Below, piece by piece: positions 31,335 to 40,053 of a DNA stretch of 41,467 nucleotides. The notes below the pieces were generated by a model. It did not search any database, was not told the origin of the DNA, and saw nothing but the letters and a program-made list of their open reading frames with translations. The position numbers and the translations under genes are program-made. This stretch comes from Candidatus Hydrothermarchaeota archaeon (GTDB lineage: Archaea; Hydrothermarchaeota; Hydrothermarchaeia; Hydrothermarchaeales; BMS3B): positions 1 through 41,467 of the forward strand of contig WANX01000131.1 of NCBI GenBank assembly GCA_015521565.1, read 5' to 3'. The first letter of the stretch is position 1. Each line of letters starts with the position of its first letter.

Positions 31335-31425
31335 ACACATGGCATGGCTCAGCAGTCAGCTGTTCTAACATGTTCGCAGATAGGATTAATTTGGAGTAAG
31401 ACCAGTATTAAAGTGGTGGTGAAAA

Positions 31426-31740
31426 ATGCAGGTAATAGACCTGAACGAATATGCGCAGTTCAAAGAGGGGGAGCGAGTGCTGAAGTTGCTGCACGATTCG
31501 CCAAGCTGGCGGATAATAAACTTCAACTTCGACGCGGGTGCCGAACTTCCCGTGCACAGCCACCCCGAAGAAAGCGAGGTTTTAATCCTGGTGCTGGAAG
31601 GGGAGGGCTACTTCACCGACGGGAAGAGGGAAATACAGGCAAAGCCCGGAAGCCTGCTGATAAGCAGGGTTAGCGAGCCCCACGGAGTTAAGGCTAAGAC
31701 GCGCATGCGCGTGCTTGTGGCCATTGCCCCGCCCATATAA
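31426..31740 (+). CDS. Small cupin-domain protein
   Basis: 104 residues, a single cupin barrel. Motif 1 is LPVHSHPEESEVLILVLEGEG (two His and a Glu as metal ligands); motif 2 is PGSLLISRVSEPHG (third His). GGTGGTG precedes ATG 31426. Cupins of this size bind metals or small ligands; the function is unknown. The stop abuts, with no gap, the stop of the convergent oxidoreductase beta gene. Confidence 0.87.
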   Translation: MQVIDLNEYAQFKEGERVLKLLHDSPSWRIINFNFDAGAELPVHSHPEESEVLILVLEGEGYFTDGKREIQAKPGSLLISRVSEPHGVKAKTRMRVLVAIAPPI

Positions 31741-32547
31741 CTACTTCAGCTTCTCAATCAGCGTCTTAACACTGGCGTGGCGAGCCTCGATGCGCACCTG
31801 CTCCTCACAGGTTTCCCTCTCCTCACTGTAGAAAATTCCTGTGAGTACAGAATCGGCGCTGCAGGCCAGTTTTATGGCCTCTTCCCTGCTCTCAGGCGGC
31901 CGCTCGATGGGGCGTACCTTCTCTTTGTAGAGCTTCCAGGTGTTGTTGAAGGTCACGCAGGGCTGGAGCACATCGATGAAGGAGAAACCCCTGTGGAGAA
32001 TCGCCCGCTTTACAATCTGCTTGAGGTGCGCAGTATCCCCTGCAAAGCAGCGCGCAACAAAGCTCGCTCCAGAGGCGAGCATCAGCGCTATGGGATTTAA
32101 AGGCTCCTCCGGATTTCCCTCCGGCGTGCTCCTGCCTCTGAAGCCTCTGGGAGAGGTGGCTGTTGCCTGGCCGGTTGTCAGGCCATAAACAGAGTTGTTG
32201 TGCACTATCAGAGTGGCATCGATATTCCTCCTGGCCGCGTGTATGAGGTGCACCAGCCCCTCGTTGTACATGTCGCCATCCCCTGCAAAGCCAACCACAA
32301 TCAGCCCGGGATTTGCCAGCTTTATGCCTGTGAGCAGCGGAGGCACCCTGCCGTGGATGGTGTGGAAGCTGCTCAGCGCAATATAGTCTGCAATCTTGCC
32401 GTGGCAGCCCACCCCAGAGACAAGGACAAACCTCTCCAGCTCCACCTCTGCGGAGAGTTCCTCAACCGCCTGTGTAAAGGCTTTTAAAATTCCGAAGTTT
32501 CCACAGCCGGGGCACCACACTATCCTGGCACCGGTGGCAAGCCTCAT
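31741..32547 (-). CDS. 2-oxoacid:ferredoxin oxidoreductase beta subunit (second enzyme)
   Basis: 268 residues. Cluster cysteines in WCPGCGNFG, SGVGCHGK and LQPC; TPP/Mg motif GDGDMYNEGLVHLIHAARRNID then NNSVYGLTTGQATATSP. Together with the fused gamma-alpha subunit it forms the two-subunit type of enzyme, often active on 2-oxoglutarate, pyruvate or other 2-oxoacids. It ends at about residue 268 without the charged tail found on KorB. Overlaps the gamma-alpha gene by four bases. Confidence 0.92.
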   Translation of the reverse strand: MRLATGARIVWCPGCGNFGILKAFTQAVEELSAEVELERFVLVSGVGCHGKIADYIALSSFHTIHGRVPPLLTGIKLANPGLIVVGFAGDGDMYNEGLVHLIHAARRNIDATLIVHNNSVYGLTTGQATATSPRGFRGRSTPEGNPEEPLNPIALMLASGASFVARCFAGDTAHLKQIVKRAILHRGFSFIDVLQPCVTFNNTWKLYKEKVRPIERPPESREEAIKLACSADSVLTGIFYSEERETCEEQVRIEARHASVKTLIEKLK

Positions 32548-34178
32548 GAGAACACCTCCCTCAGCCTTGGAACCAGCTCATCGGGGGTAAAAGGTCTGCC
32601 GTCATGGCGCGGGATTAGCTCTGCTTCTATGCATCCATGTTCTTTAAGCAGTGAGGCAAGCTGTCCCGTGTAGTTGCACTCCACGCATGCGGCGCGCTCA
32701 AACTCCAGGTGCTCAACCTCCCACTTTGGAAAAGGCGAAAGATAGCGCACCTGCACCACTCTCAAACCAAGTTCCTCCGCGGCTTCTATCACCGCACCTG
32801 TGCTCGAGCCCCAGGTGAAGACCACATCCCTGCCGCTGCCAAAGGTTCTAACCGCCTGCCTTCTCCTGAGTTCCTCCTCTATGGCTTTCTCCTTCCTCAT
32901 CCTCTTCTCATACATTGCAGCGCTCTGCGCTGCGTCGTCGGTGGTGTACCCAAGCTCGTCGTGCTCATTGCCGGTTACCTTGAGCATCACCCGGGGCGGG
33001 AACGCAAGCGGACTGATGCCGGAGTCTGTGATGAGGTACCTCCTGTAGTCTTCTGGCTCACCCTCATAGAGCAGAGGCGGCTCCTCCTTCACGGCATCCA
33101 CATCAATCTCGGCGGTGGCTGTGCTCTCCGAGAGGTACCTGTCCATGAGCAGCACCGCGGGAGTCTGAAAGCGCCACGCCAGGTTTAGAAGCTCTCCGGC
33201 GAGGTGGAAGGCGTCTTCAACATCACACGGAGAGGCCACTATACGGGGAAACTCCCCGTGCCCGGCATGCAGAACAAAGCGCAGGTCCTGCTGCGCATGC
33301 CAGGTGGGCAGCCCGGTGCTGGGTCCCGGACGCTGCGCCTCCAGGAATAGCACAGGTATCTCGGCCATCCCCGCAAGAGAAAAGGCCTCCTGCATGAGCG
33401 CGAAACCCCCGCCGGAGGTGCCCACCATGGCTCTTGTACCCGCAAAAGCGGAGCCTATTGCCATTATGGCAGCTGATATCTCGTTTTCAGGCTGGACCAC
33501 TGTTACTCCAAGCTCCCTCCTGTGCGAGGCCAGGAAGTGGAGCAGCGAGGTGGAGGGCGTCATGGGGTAGGCGTAGTAGCACCTCAGCCCTGCTCTGACG
33601 GCGCCAAGACCCGCGCTCTGGTTACCGTCAAGCAGCGCACGGGGTCTGCCTATTTGCTCAACCTCTCTAATCCTCTCAAAGCGCTTCTTCGCATAGCTGT
33701 ATCCCATCTCAGCCAGCACAATGTCCTTTTCTGCCTTCTCTCCGTAGGCGTCGCGGTAGACCTGGTTGAGAACCTCCACATCTATGCCGTACAGGTGGCA
33801 GAGTGCTCCGAGAGCGGCCGCATTCCTGAACACCGGCGGTGCCTCCGTCTGAGCCGCAAACTCGCTCATGGGCAGTGCAAGCCCCTCCTTCAGGGTAAAC
33901 TTCGAGGAGTCGAAGAGCACCTGCTCCACGTAGCGCCTGTGCACAGGTACCACGTAGTCCTGCAGGGCTATCAGCAGGTCCCCATACTTCCTGTGGCAGC
34001 GCAGCTTCTGGGTGCTGACCCTCACAACGGCGGCATTATGCCCACCCCTGATCAGCGACTGATACTCCACATGCACAAAGACATGGTACCCCAGCCTTGA
34101 GAACACCTTTCCCGCAATTATGCCGGCACCCTTAACACCGTCGCCTGCCATTCCGGATACTCTAAATGTGAAATCCAT
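32544..34178 (-). CDS. 2-oxoacid:ferredoxin oxidoreductase fused gamma-alpha subunit
   Basis: 544 residues: gamma domain (about 1-165, RVSGMAGDGVKGAGIIAGKVF, VEYQSLIRGGHNAAVVRVS) joined to alpha (about 185-540, GNQSAGLGAVRAGLRCYYAYPMTPSTSLL, GTSGGGFALMQEAFSLAG). Gamma-first fusion is typical of the OorA/PorA-like two-subunit enzymes. Upstream is AGGAGGGGGTAGT before ATG 34178 and a minus-strand TATA-like ATATATAAG near 34258. The divergent ferredoxin gene is a likely electron acceptor. Confidence 0.92.
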   Translation of the reverse strand: MDFTFRVSGMAGDGVKGAGIIAGKVFSRLGYHVFVHVEYQSLIRGGHNAAVVRVSTQKLRCHRKYGDLLIALQDYVVPVHRRYVEQVLFDSSKFTLKEGLALPMSEFAAQTEAPPVFRNAAALGALCHLYGIDVEVLNQVYRDAYGEKAEKDIVLAEMGYSYAKKRFERIREVEQIGRPRALLDGNQSAGLGAVRAGLRCYYAYPMTPSTSLLHFLASHRRELGVTVVQPENEISAAIMAIGSAFAGTRAMVGTSGGGFALMQEAFSLAGMAEIPVLFLEAQRPGPSTGLPTWHAQQDLRFVLHAGHGEFPRIVASPCDVEDAFHLAGELLNLAWRFQTPAVLLMDRYLSESTATAEIDVDAVKEEPPLLYEGEPEDYRRYLITDSGISPLAFPPRVMLKVTGNEHDELGYTTDDAAQSAAMYEKRMRKEKAIEEELRRRQAVRTFGSGRDVVFTWGSSTGAVIEAAEELGLRVVQVRYLSPFPKWEVEHLEFERAACVECNYTGQLASLLKEHGCIEAELIPRHDGRPFTPDELVPRLREVFS

Positions 34179-34342
34179 ACTACCCCCTCCTATTACTTGA
34201 CATGGTGGTAGAAAAAGCTTCCCCCAAAAAGCGCCACCCCTCCGGGACTTCAGGCTTATATATCATGAAAAATCATTACAGAAACAAAAAGTATTTATAG
34301 CGGCCTGGAGAGATAAACCTGAGCGCTGAAAGGAGGTCTGGA
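34179..34342. promoter_or_regulatory. Divergent promoter between the oxidoreductase and the ferredoxin
   Basis: Plus strand: GTATTTATAG (34291-34300) and AAGGAGGTC just before ATG 34343. Minus strand: ATATATAAG (about 34256-34264) and AGGAGGGGG before ATG 34178. No ORF. Confidence 0.6.
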
Positions 34343-34528
34343 ATGGCTGAGATAGAGGTTAATAAGGATACCTGCGTCGGCTGCGGGGAGTGCGCCGACA
34401 TATGCCCTGCGGATGTATATGAGCTGCAGGACGGCAAATCCGTGCCTGTGCGCATGGAAGACTGCATCAACTGCTGTTCCTGTGTGGAAGTATGTCCTAC
34501 GGGTTCAATCACCCACGAATCCTGCTGA
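34343..34528 (+). CDS. 2x[4Fe-4S] ferredoxin
   Basis: 61 residues with two regular cluster motifs, CVGCGECADICP and CINCCSCVEVCP, the second with an extra Cys inside. Low-potential electron carrier of clostridial type, a natural partner for the two 2-oxoacid oxidoreductases in this window and divergent from one of them. Good TATA box and Shine-Dalgarno sequence. Confidence 0.94.
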   Translation: MAEIEVNKDTCVGCGECADICPADVYELQDGKSVPVRMEDCINCCSCVEVCPTGSITHESC

Positions 34529-34578
34529 CCCAAAATTAATTATAACTGTTTTACGAGTTTCTACTGCAGGTGGAAGTT

Positions 34579-34998
34579 ATGAAGGTCAGGGATATTATGC
34601 ACGGTGTTACCATAGTTGAGCCATCCACAAGTGTGCTTGAAATTGCTCGCATAATGAGGGAGAAGAACATAGGCTCTGTGCTGGTAAAGCTCAGCGATGT
34701 GGACTGGGGGATTGTGACAGAGAGGGATATAGTGAACAAAGTGGTGGCGAGGGGGCTGAGCTTTAAAGAGGTGAAGGCGAGCGATATAATGAGTGAACTG
34801 ACAGTTACCATAGACGCACAGGCGCCAATAAGCAAGGCGAGCGAGCTCTTCAACATCTACCACATCCGCCGCCTGCCAGTGATGGAGAGAGGTGAGATAA
34901 TAGGGATGATAACCTCCCGAGATGTTGCAAAGTACTGCATGTTCAGGTCGCTCAGGGCAAAGAGAGAGTACGGCAGAAGGGAAGGGTATTTCAGGTAA
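34579..34998 (+). CDS. Two-CBS-domain protein
   Basis: 139 residues from ATG 34579 (GGTGG five bases upstream; the track's GTG lies in that site). Two CBS motifs: KVRDIMHGVTIVEPSTSVLEIARIM ... VTERDIVNKV and KASDIMSELTVTIDAQAPISKASEL ... MITSRDVAKYC. Such stand-alone pairs bind adenosine nucleotides or SAM and often signal energy state to a partner; no catalytic domain is attached. TATA-like TTAATTATAAC (34537-34547). Its stop lies two bases from the convergent atpC stop. Confidence 0.9.
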   Translation: MKVRDIMHGVTIVEPSTSVLEIARIMREKNIGSVLVKLSDVDWGIVTERDIVNKVVARGLSFKEVKASDIMSELTVTIDAQAPISKASELFNIYHIRRLPVMERGEIIGMITSRDVAKYCMFRSLRAKREYGRREGYFR

Positions 34999-34999
34999 A

Positions 35000-36118
35000 T
35001 TAAAACACCATCATCCTCTCTATCTTTTCCGCATCAACGCCGGCTTCTTTGAGCTTCAGCGCTGTGATAATGTTCCTTATCTCATTCTCCCGCAGGAACA
35101 GGTGCGCCATCGGCACGCCTATGTGGAATCTGTCGCCGCGGAAGGCGCCCTGGTAGAGTCCTATCATGTGCCTGCGCAGGGCCATCTCGAGGGGCAGCAC
35201 AGATGCGATGCCCTCCTCAGCTCTCGCGGCCTCTGCGCTCGCCGGAGCATAGCGCATCCCGAAGGGCAGCTCCTTCCCGGTGGCATCGTAGTCTTTGAGA
35301 AGTGACGCAATAAGCGAGGTATAGCCGAAGTGGGGGAGCTCTGTTGCAATCTGGCCGAGATGACGGAGCCCGAGAATTGCTGTTAGAACCTCTCTCCTTA
35401 CGCGGTACATCACCGGTATAAAGTACGCTTCTGCCACGGAAACGTCGCTGCCGCGCAGCCTGAAGGCGGTGAGCACATTGCGCAGGTCTATCTCCCTGCC
35501 TATCAAATCTCTGGCCACAGCCCTGTCCCGGGTAGACAGGGCACTTACCGCAGCCCACAGGTTCTGGTAGAGGAAGCTGTCCAGCGCTGCTGTCAGCACA
35601 GCCACCGAGTTCGTCTCATTGTAGCCAGGAAGTGCCTTTGTCAGCGGCCTGTAGTAGTCGGTACCCTTCAGGGTTTCCACAAGTTCGCGCACGTCCTGCG
35701 CCTCTACCATCTTCTGAACCCTGTCCTCCGGCAGGTCTCTGGTGGTAAAGAGCGGAAAGCTTCTGCGTATAACCTCAGCCTCAGCACCGGCGTGCTTCAG
35801 GCGGAGAAGAGCTTTGACAATCCCGGCTCCAAACTTTTTATAGAGGCGGTCCATCACCGCTCTGGGCTCTCGTCTCAGACCCTTGACTATCCTTTCATAC
35901 TCCTGAGCAAGCCCGGAGAGGAGCTGTCCCTCCACCTTCAGAATACTCGCATCCCGGAGTTTGGAGATGTCCCGCCCGACATGGGTTGACTTCAGCAGCG
36001 CCAGCATGTCCTCAACGCTGGCGACCTCTATGAGGGAGCGCATCTCACTCTGAGTGAGCATCCTGGACCGAAGCGCACCTATCTTTGCATTAACGTAGGC
36101 ATAGTCTCCTGCGGACAT
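35000..36118 (-). CDS. atpC: A-type ATP synthase subunit C
   Basis: 372 residues, three-lobed all-helical protein of the V/A-type central stalk, with an N-terminal YAYVNAKIGALRSRML and repeated helical hairpins (NLWAAVSALSTRDRAVARDLIGREIDLRN; HLFLRENEIRNIITALKLKEAGVDAEKI). It connects the membrane rotor ring to the catalytic head. Follows atpK by 37 bases. Here it is the last ATPase gene; E, F, A, B and D are not in the window. Confidence 0.93.
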   Translation of the reverse strand: MSAGDYAYVNAKIGALRSRMLTQSEMRSLIEVASVEDMLALLKSTHVGRDISKLRDASILKVEGQLLSGLAQEYERIVKGLRREPRAVMDRLYKKFGAGIVKALLRLKHAGAEAEVIRRSFPLFTTRDLPEDRVQKMVEAQDVRELVETLKGTDYYRPLTKALPGYNETNSVAVLTAALDSFLYQNLWAAVSALSTRDRAVARDLIGREIDLRNVLTAFRLRGSDVSVAEAYFIPVMYRVRREVLTAILGLRHLGQIATELPHFGYTSLIASLLKDYDATGKELPFGMRYAPASAEAARAEEGIASVLPLEMALRRHMIGLYQGAFRGDRFHIGVPMAHLFLRENEIRNIITALKLKEAGVDAEKIERMMVF

Positions 36119-36155
36119 GCTCCAGCTCCCTAAAAATTAAAGGAAGTTGTGGCTT

Positions 36156-36485
36156 TCAGATCCTCGTCAGGAGCATGAAGGATATAATCAGGCCATAAAG
36201 TGCAATTCCCTCTGCCAGAGCCACAATTATGAGTCCCCAGGTCATCATCTCCGGCTTCTCGGAAATCGCTCCGAGCGCTGCTGCGCCGGTGTGGCCTATA
36301 GCAAAGCCCGCTCCAGCCGCTGCGAGGCCCACAGCAAGAGCCGCTGCTATGGCGTACATTCCCTTCTGGCTTGCTGCAGCCGCCTGTGCATCGCCCGCAG
36401 CCGCCTCCTCGGCGGCAAAGGCTATGCCCAGGGAAGCTACCATCGCTATTCCCAGCACAATACCTAAGGCCATTACCTTCCTCAT
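36156..36485 (-). CDS. atpK: A-type ATP synthase subunit K (c-ring proteolipid)
   Basis: 109 residues: an N-terminal signal-like helix ending AFAAEEAAA (about 1-28), a linker, then one helical hairpin with the ion-binding carboxylate E92 in LIIVALAEGIALYG and polar loop SEKPEM. Two-helix c subunit. The added N-terminal segment is longer than in many proteolipids and may be cleaved. GGTGA precedes the ATG. Forms the rotor ring that couples H+ or Na+ flow to ATP synthesis. Confidence 0.93.
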   Translation of the reverse strand: MRKVMALGIVLGIAMVASLGIAFAAEEAAAGDAQAAAASQKGMYAIAAALAVGLAAAGAGFAIGHTGAAALGAISEKPEMMTWGLIIVALAEGIALYGLIISFMLLTRI

Positions 36486-36531
36486 ATTTTCACCTCTCCT
36501 TAATTTTTTGCTCTCTTCTCCTATTTTACTC

Positions 36532-38580
36532 TTACTCTCTGTATATTACCTTTAGGGGTGAGAAGGGTATACCATTGCCGTTGTAGAACTTGGAGAATAT
36601 CTCGTAGAAGTGCAGCCTGAGGGTGTGCACAAAGGATATGAAGCCCTCCATTACCAGGATTATCAGATTGCCCATTATGAAGATGGGTATCCAGAGTTTA
36701 GACTCTGGACCCCCCACCGCATACATGGCGTTGACCATCATCATGCTCAGCGCCGCGTGGACAACACCTATTATCGTAATTCGCAGGAAGGAGAGCGTAT
36801 TCGTGAGGTACTTCATTGAGTTCTCGAAGGTTTCTATAATGGAGATGAGGATACCCTCCTTCTTTATCAGCCACCCCTCAATGAAGATCAGGAGTATCGG
36901 CAGACCCACCCCGAGAGCGATGGGCACCGGTTCGAAGGCCTTCCCAAAGACCACATAGCTGCCACCCAGAAGCGCCCAGATTCCCGGCACGCCAAAGGGG
37001 CTGAGCAGCCCATGCTTGAGCTCTCCCCGCATGGCGTGGTTGATTATGTTTATTATGAGGCTGAATATCAGCAGCGCTATTCCCAGGTAGATGGAGAAGT
37101 ACACCGCCCTCATTATCCTGTTCTCCTCAGGAGAGCCGCCAAGCAGTGCTCCGCTGAAGAACCTGTCGAGCACGGGGACCTTGACTGGTTCAAAGCTTAT
37201 CCCCAGGTAGTCCTGGAGGGGGGACCTCCCGTGCACCTCCTCAGCCTCAAGGCCAAACATGGTGCCGTAGATCAGTCCAACCAGTGTTGCCATAATTCCG
37301 CACAGGATAAGCGTCCTTCCCAGCTTTCTGCCCTTATCGCTAAGGCGCTTCATCTTAAAGCCCATAATTGCGCCTATGAGAATTAAAAGAAGTCCTTGAC
37401 CTGCATCACCAAACATAAAACCGAAAATGAAGGGGAAGGTCACGGCAATTATGCTCGTGGGGTCTATCTCCCTGTAGTGGGGTGTGCCATAGGTGGTGGT
37501 GAGCGCCTCCAGGGGCTTTGTTACCTCAGGGTTGATGATCAGCGTTGGCGGTGTTTCCTCCTCATCCGGCTCGCTTACCTGCACAACACATGCTCCATCA
37601 GTGGTCCTCTCTATTATTTCAACGACCTCATCAACACTGGATGCGGGCACCCAACCGGCAAGATAATAGGTGCTCCTTGTCATGAGGAAGTTCTGATTCG
37701 CCTCATCCACTGTTTTTGCGATGTTCAGGAAGCGCCTGTACCTGAGAAGGTTGGGCAGTTCCCTTTCTGCTATCTCACGCAGCTGCTTCAGTATTTCCCT
37801 CTCATCCTTCTCAAGCGTCCTGCTGTCCTCCTCAACCTTCCGCTGTGCCTCCTCCAGGGTGTACGGTATGAGTCTGAGCGGGATACTCACCTCTTCAAAG
37901 CGGTGGATTCTGAGCAGCCTGCTCACCTCAGCCTCAAACTTCTTCAGCACAATAAGCACTGCCAGCGCCTGCTTCTTTGAAACCTCTCTGCTCTCCATCA
38001 GGTACAGGTCGGTTATACCGGAGATGCTCTCCTCAGCGGGTGCTACCTCCTCCGCCGGTATGCTTCCAAAGAACACGGTGGTGTACTTCAGACCCCGCAG
38101 GTCCCTGGGACCGAGGCCGAAGACTTCAAGCTTCTCCAGCGTTGCCCTGAAGCTCTGGAGCTCCTCCTTCTCCTTCCTCACCTCGGCGAGGCGGTTGTTG
38201 AGTGCGAGCACGCGATCCTCCAGGAAGAACAGCCGCTCCGCTATCTCCTCGAAGGCGCGCCTAACCTCTGCCTCGCTGGCGGGCAACCTTCTGGCTATCT
38301 CCTCAAGCTCCCCAAGGTCAGGAGCTTTGACCTCCTCCGGGTATGCCTGCCTCAGAATCTCCAGCAGGTTGTCTATCTTTGAGATGCTCTCGGAGGCTTC
38401 AATCCTGATCCAGGAGCCCTTCGCAGCCTGAAGCTTCAGCTTTTGCAGCAGCTCGCCTCCGTCGGAGGCTGAGTTTATGAAGTGGATTACTCCCCTGTCC
38501 TTGAGCTCCTTGAGCACGTGGTTCTTGTGCTCCTCCAGGAGCACAGCCTCTACCTTCCTCATCGGCAGGGGTTTTAGCAT
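36532..38580 (-). CDS. atpI: A-type ATP synthase subunit I (a subunit, ion channel)
   Basis: 682 residues, normal length. The N-terminal half is soluble with coiled coils (about 90-140 and 220-290), forming the stator-contact arm. The C-terminal half has about eight membrane helices with FGFMFGDAGQGLLLILIGA, GSYVVFGKAFEPVPIALGVG, LSFLRITIIGVVHAALSMMM (the conserved Arg that faces the rotor carboxylate) and FISFVHTLRLHFYEIFSKFY. The first gene of the I-K-C set, starting just after the divergence from cbiA; AGAGGTAG precedes the ATG. Confidence 0.95.
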   Translation of the reverse strand: MLKPLPMRKVEAVLLEEHKNHVLKELKDRGVIHFINSASDGGELLQKLKLQAAKGSWIRIEASESISKIDNLLEILRQAYPEEVKAPDLGELEEIARRLPASEAEVRRAFEEIAERLFFLEDRVLALNNRLAEVRKEKEELQSFRATLEKLEVFGLGPRDLRGLKYTTVFFGSIPAEEVAPAEESISGITDLYLMESREVSKKQALAVLIVLKKFEAEVSRLLRIHRFEEVSIPLRLIPYTLEEAQRKVEEDSRTLEKDEREILKQLREIAERELPNLLRYRRFLNIAKTVDEANQNFLMTRSTYYLAGWVPASSVDEVVEIIERTTDGACVVQVSEPDEEETPPTLIINPEVTKPLEALTTTYGTPHYREIDPTSIIAVTFPFIFGFMFGDAGQGLLLILIGAIMGFKMKRLSDKGRKLGRTLILCGIMATLVGLIYGTMFGLEAEEVHGRSPLQDYLGISFEPVKVPVLDRFFSGALLGGSPEENRIMRAVYFSIYLGIALLIFSLIINIINHAMRGELKHGLLSPFGVPGIWALLGGSYVVFGKAFEPVPIALGVGLPILLIFIEGWLIKKEGILISIIETFENSMKYLTNTLSFLRITIIGVVHAALSMMMVNAMYAVGGPESKLWIPIFIMGNLIILVMEGFISFVHTLRLHFYEIFSKFYNGNGIPFSPLKVIYRE

Positions 38581-38621
38581 GTGGCTACCTCTGCTATGCG
38601 AATACAGGAGGGTAAATGTGC

Positions 38622-40001
38622 TTAGCAGCTTTTAAATTTTTCTGCCAGATTTAAAAAGTTGTTTACCATGCTCGGGTATGAGAGCACGTGCACGTGCATG
38701 TAGTTCGCAAGGGTGTTCTTCACCAGGATGCCGTCGTGGACGCCGTCAATGCCTTTGCCTCTCTCAACGCGGTACGCAAAGCTCAGCTTCTCAAAGGCCT
38801 TAACTTTAGAGTAGTGGAACTCGTGCCCCACCAAGAGGTCACCGCTCCTGCTTACCGGGTTGTCGCGAACCGCAAGGTTTCGAACGTAGCCCAGAGCCTG
38901 AAACTTAGCCTTCATCTCGGTGGCGATGGGCAGGAAGCCCACCATCTCGTATTCATGATTATCTCTGGTATTTATACTTTGCCCCAAGTACATGAGCCCG
39001 CCGCATTCGGCGTAGCAGGGCCTGCCGCTCTCGCAGAACTCGTAGATGCTCCGCCTGAGCGAGCGGTTGCGCTCCAGCTGAGCCGCCATAACCTCGGGGA
39101 AGCCGCCGCCTATGTAGAGGGCGTCCACTTCAGGCAGCGCCGGGTCGCGGAGCGTGTCTATGGGCACGAGCCTTGCCCCCTGCGCCGCGAAGGCGTCCAG
39201 GTTGTCCTGGTAGTAGAAGGTGAAGGCAACGTCTCTCGCCACGCCCATCGTAACCCTTGGCTCCTTCGGCTCAGAGAAGAGCGGGCTCGGCTCAACCTCC
39301 TCAAGGGAGGGTGCGCTTCGCGCCACCTCCACCAGCGCCTCCACGTCGATGTGCTCCTCAACAACGCTCGCCAGGTTGTCGAAGAGCTGCTCGAGTTTGT
39401 CCTTCTCGTAGGCTGGAATTAGACCAAGATGGCGCTCCGGTATCTCTATGCCCGGGTTTCTTGGCACCGTGCCGAAGACGCGCATCTTCGCAAGAACCTC
39501 CACCGCGGTCTTCGCCTTGTACGCGTGCCTGGGGTTGCCCACGCGGTTTAGTATAACGCCGGCAAGGTTAACCTCCGGGTCAAAGAGCCTGTAGCCGAGA
39601 ACAAAGGCGGCGGCGGTGCGGGAGATCCGCTCCACGTTGGCCACGAGCACCACAGGTGCTTTAACAACCTTGCTCACCTCGGCGGTGCTCCCCCTGGCGT
39701 CGACGGCGTTGTGGCTGTCGTACAGCCCCATGGTGCCCTCGATCACCGCTATGTCAGCGCCCCTGGAGCCCCTGACAAAGGCCTCCAGAATATCCCCGTG
39801 GCTCATCATGTATTCATCCAGGTTCCTGCTCACCCTCCCGGTTGCGAACAGGTGGTAGCTGGGGTCTATGAAGTCCGGGCCGACTTTAAAAGGGGCGACG
39901 CGGTAGCCGCGGTTGCGCAGCGCGCGCATCAAACCTATGCTTATCACCGTCTTGCCCGCCCTGCTCGAGGTGCCCGAGATGAGAATGCGCGGTATGTCCA
40001 T
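38622..40001 (-). CDS. Cobyrinate / Ni-sirohydrochlorin a,c-diamide synthase (CbiA/CfbB type)
   Basis: 459 residues from ATG 40001 (TTG 40007 is the track start). N-terminal dethiobiotin-synthetase-like ATP domain (ISGTSSRAGKTVISIGLMRAL, FKVGPDFIDPSYH, VIEGTMGLYDS) and C-terminal class I glutamine amidotransferase domain with nucleophile CYAECGGLMYLG and a late His (VGHEFHYS). It amidates the a and c side chains of a corrinoid or of nickel-sirohydrochlorin (coenzyme F430 route). Without neighbouring cobalamin or cfb genes the two cannot be separated. Confidence 0.9.
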   Translation of the reverse strand: MDIPRILISGTSSRAGKTVISIGLMRALRNRGYRVAPFKVGPDFIDPSYHLFATGRVSRNLDEYMMSHGDILEAFVRGSRGADIAVIEGTMGLYDSHNAVDARGSTAEVSKVVKAPVVLVANVERISRTAAAFVLGYRLFDPEVNLAGVILNRVGNPRHAYKAKTAVEVLAKMRVFGTVPRNPGIEIPERHLGLIPAYEKDKLEQLFDNLASVVEEHIDVEALVEVARSAPSLEEVEPSPLFSEPKEPRVTMGVARDVAFTFYYQDNLDAFAAQGARLVPIDTLRDPALPEVDALYIGGGFPEVMAAQLERNRSLRRSIYEFCESGRPCYAECGGLMYLGQSINTRDNHEYEMVGFLPIATEMKAKFQALGYVRNLAVRDNPVSRSGDLLVGHEFHYSKVKAFEKLSFAYRVERGKGIDGVHDGILVKNTLANYMHVHVLSYPSMVNNFLNLAEKFKSC

Positions 40002-40053
40002 AACCAAGCCTCTCCGCCAGAACCCCGCCTAACGTAGCAAAGCAAAACTGTAG

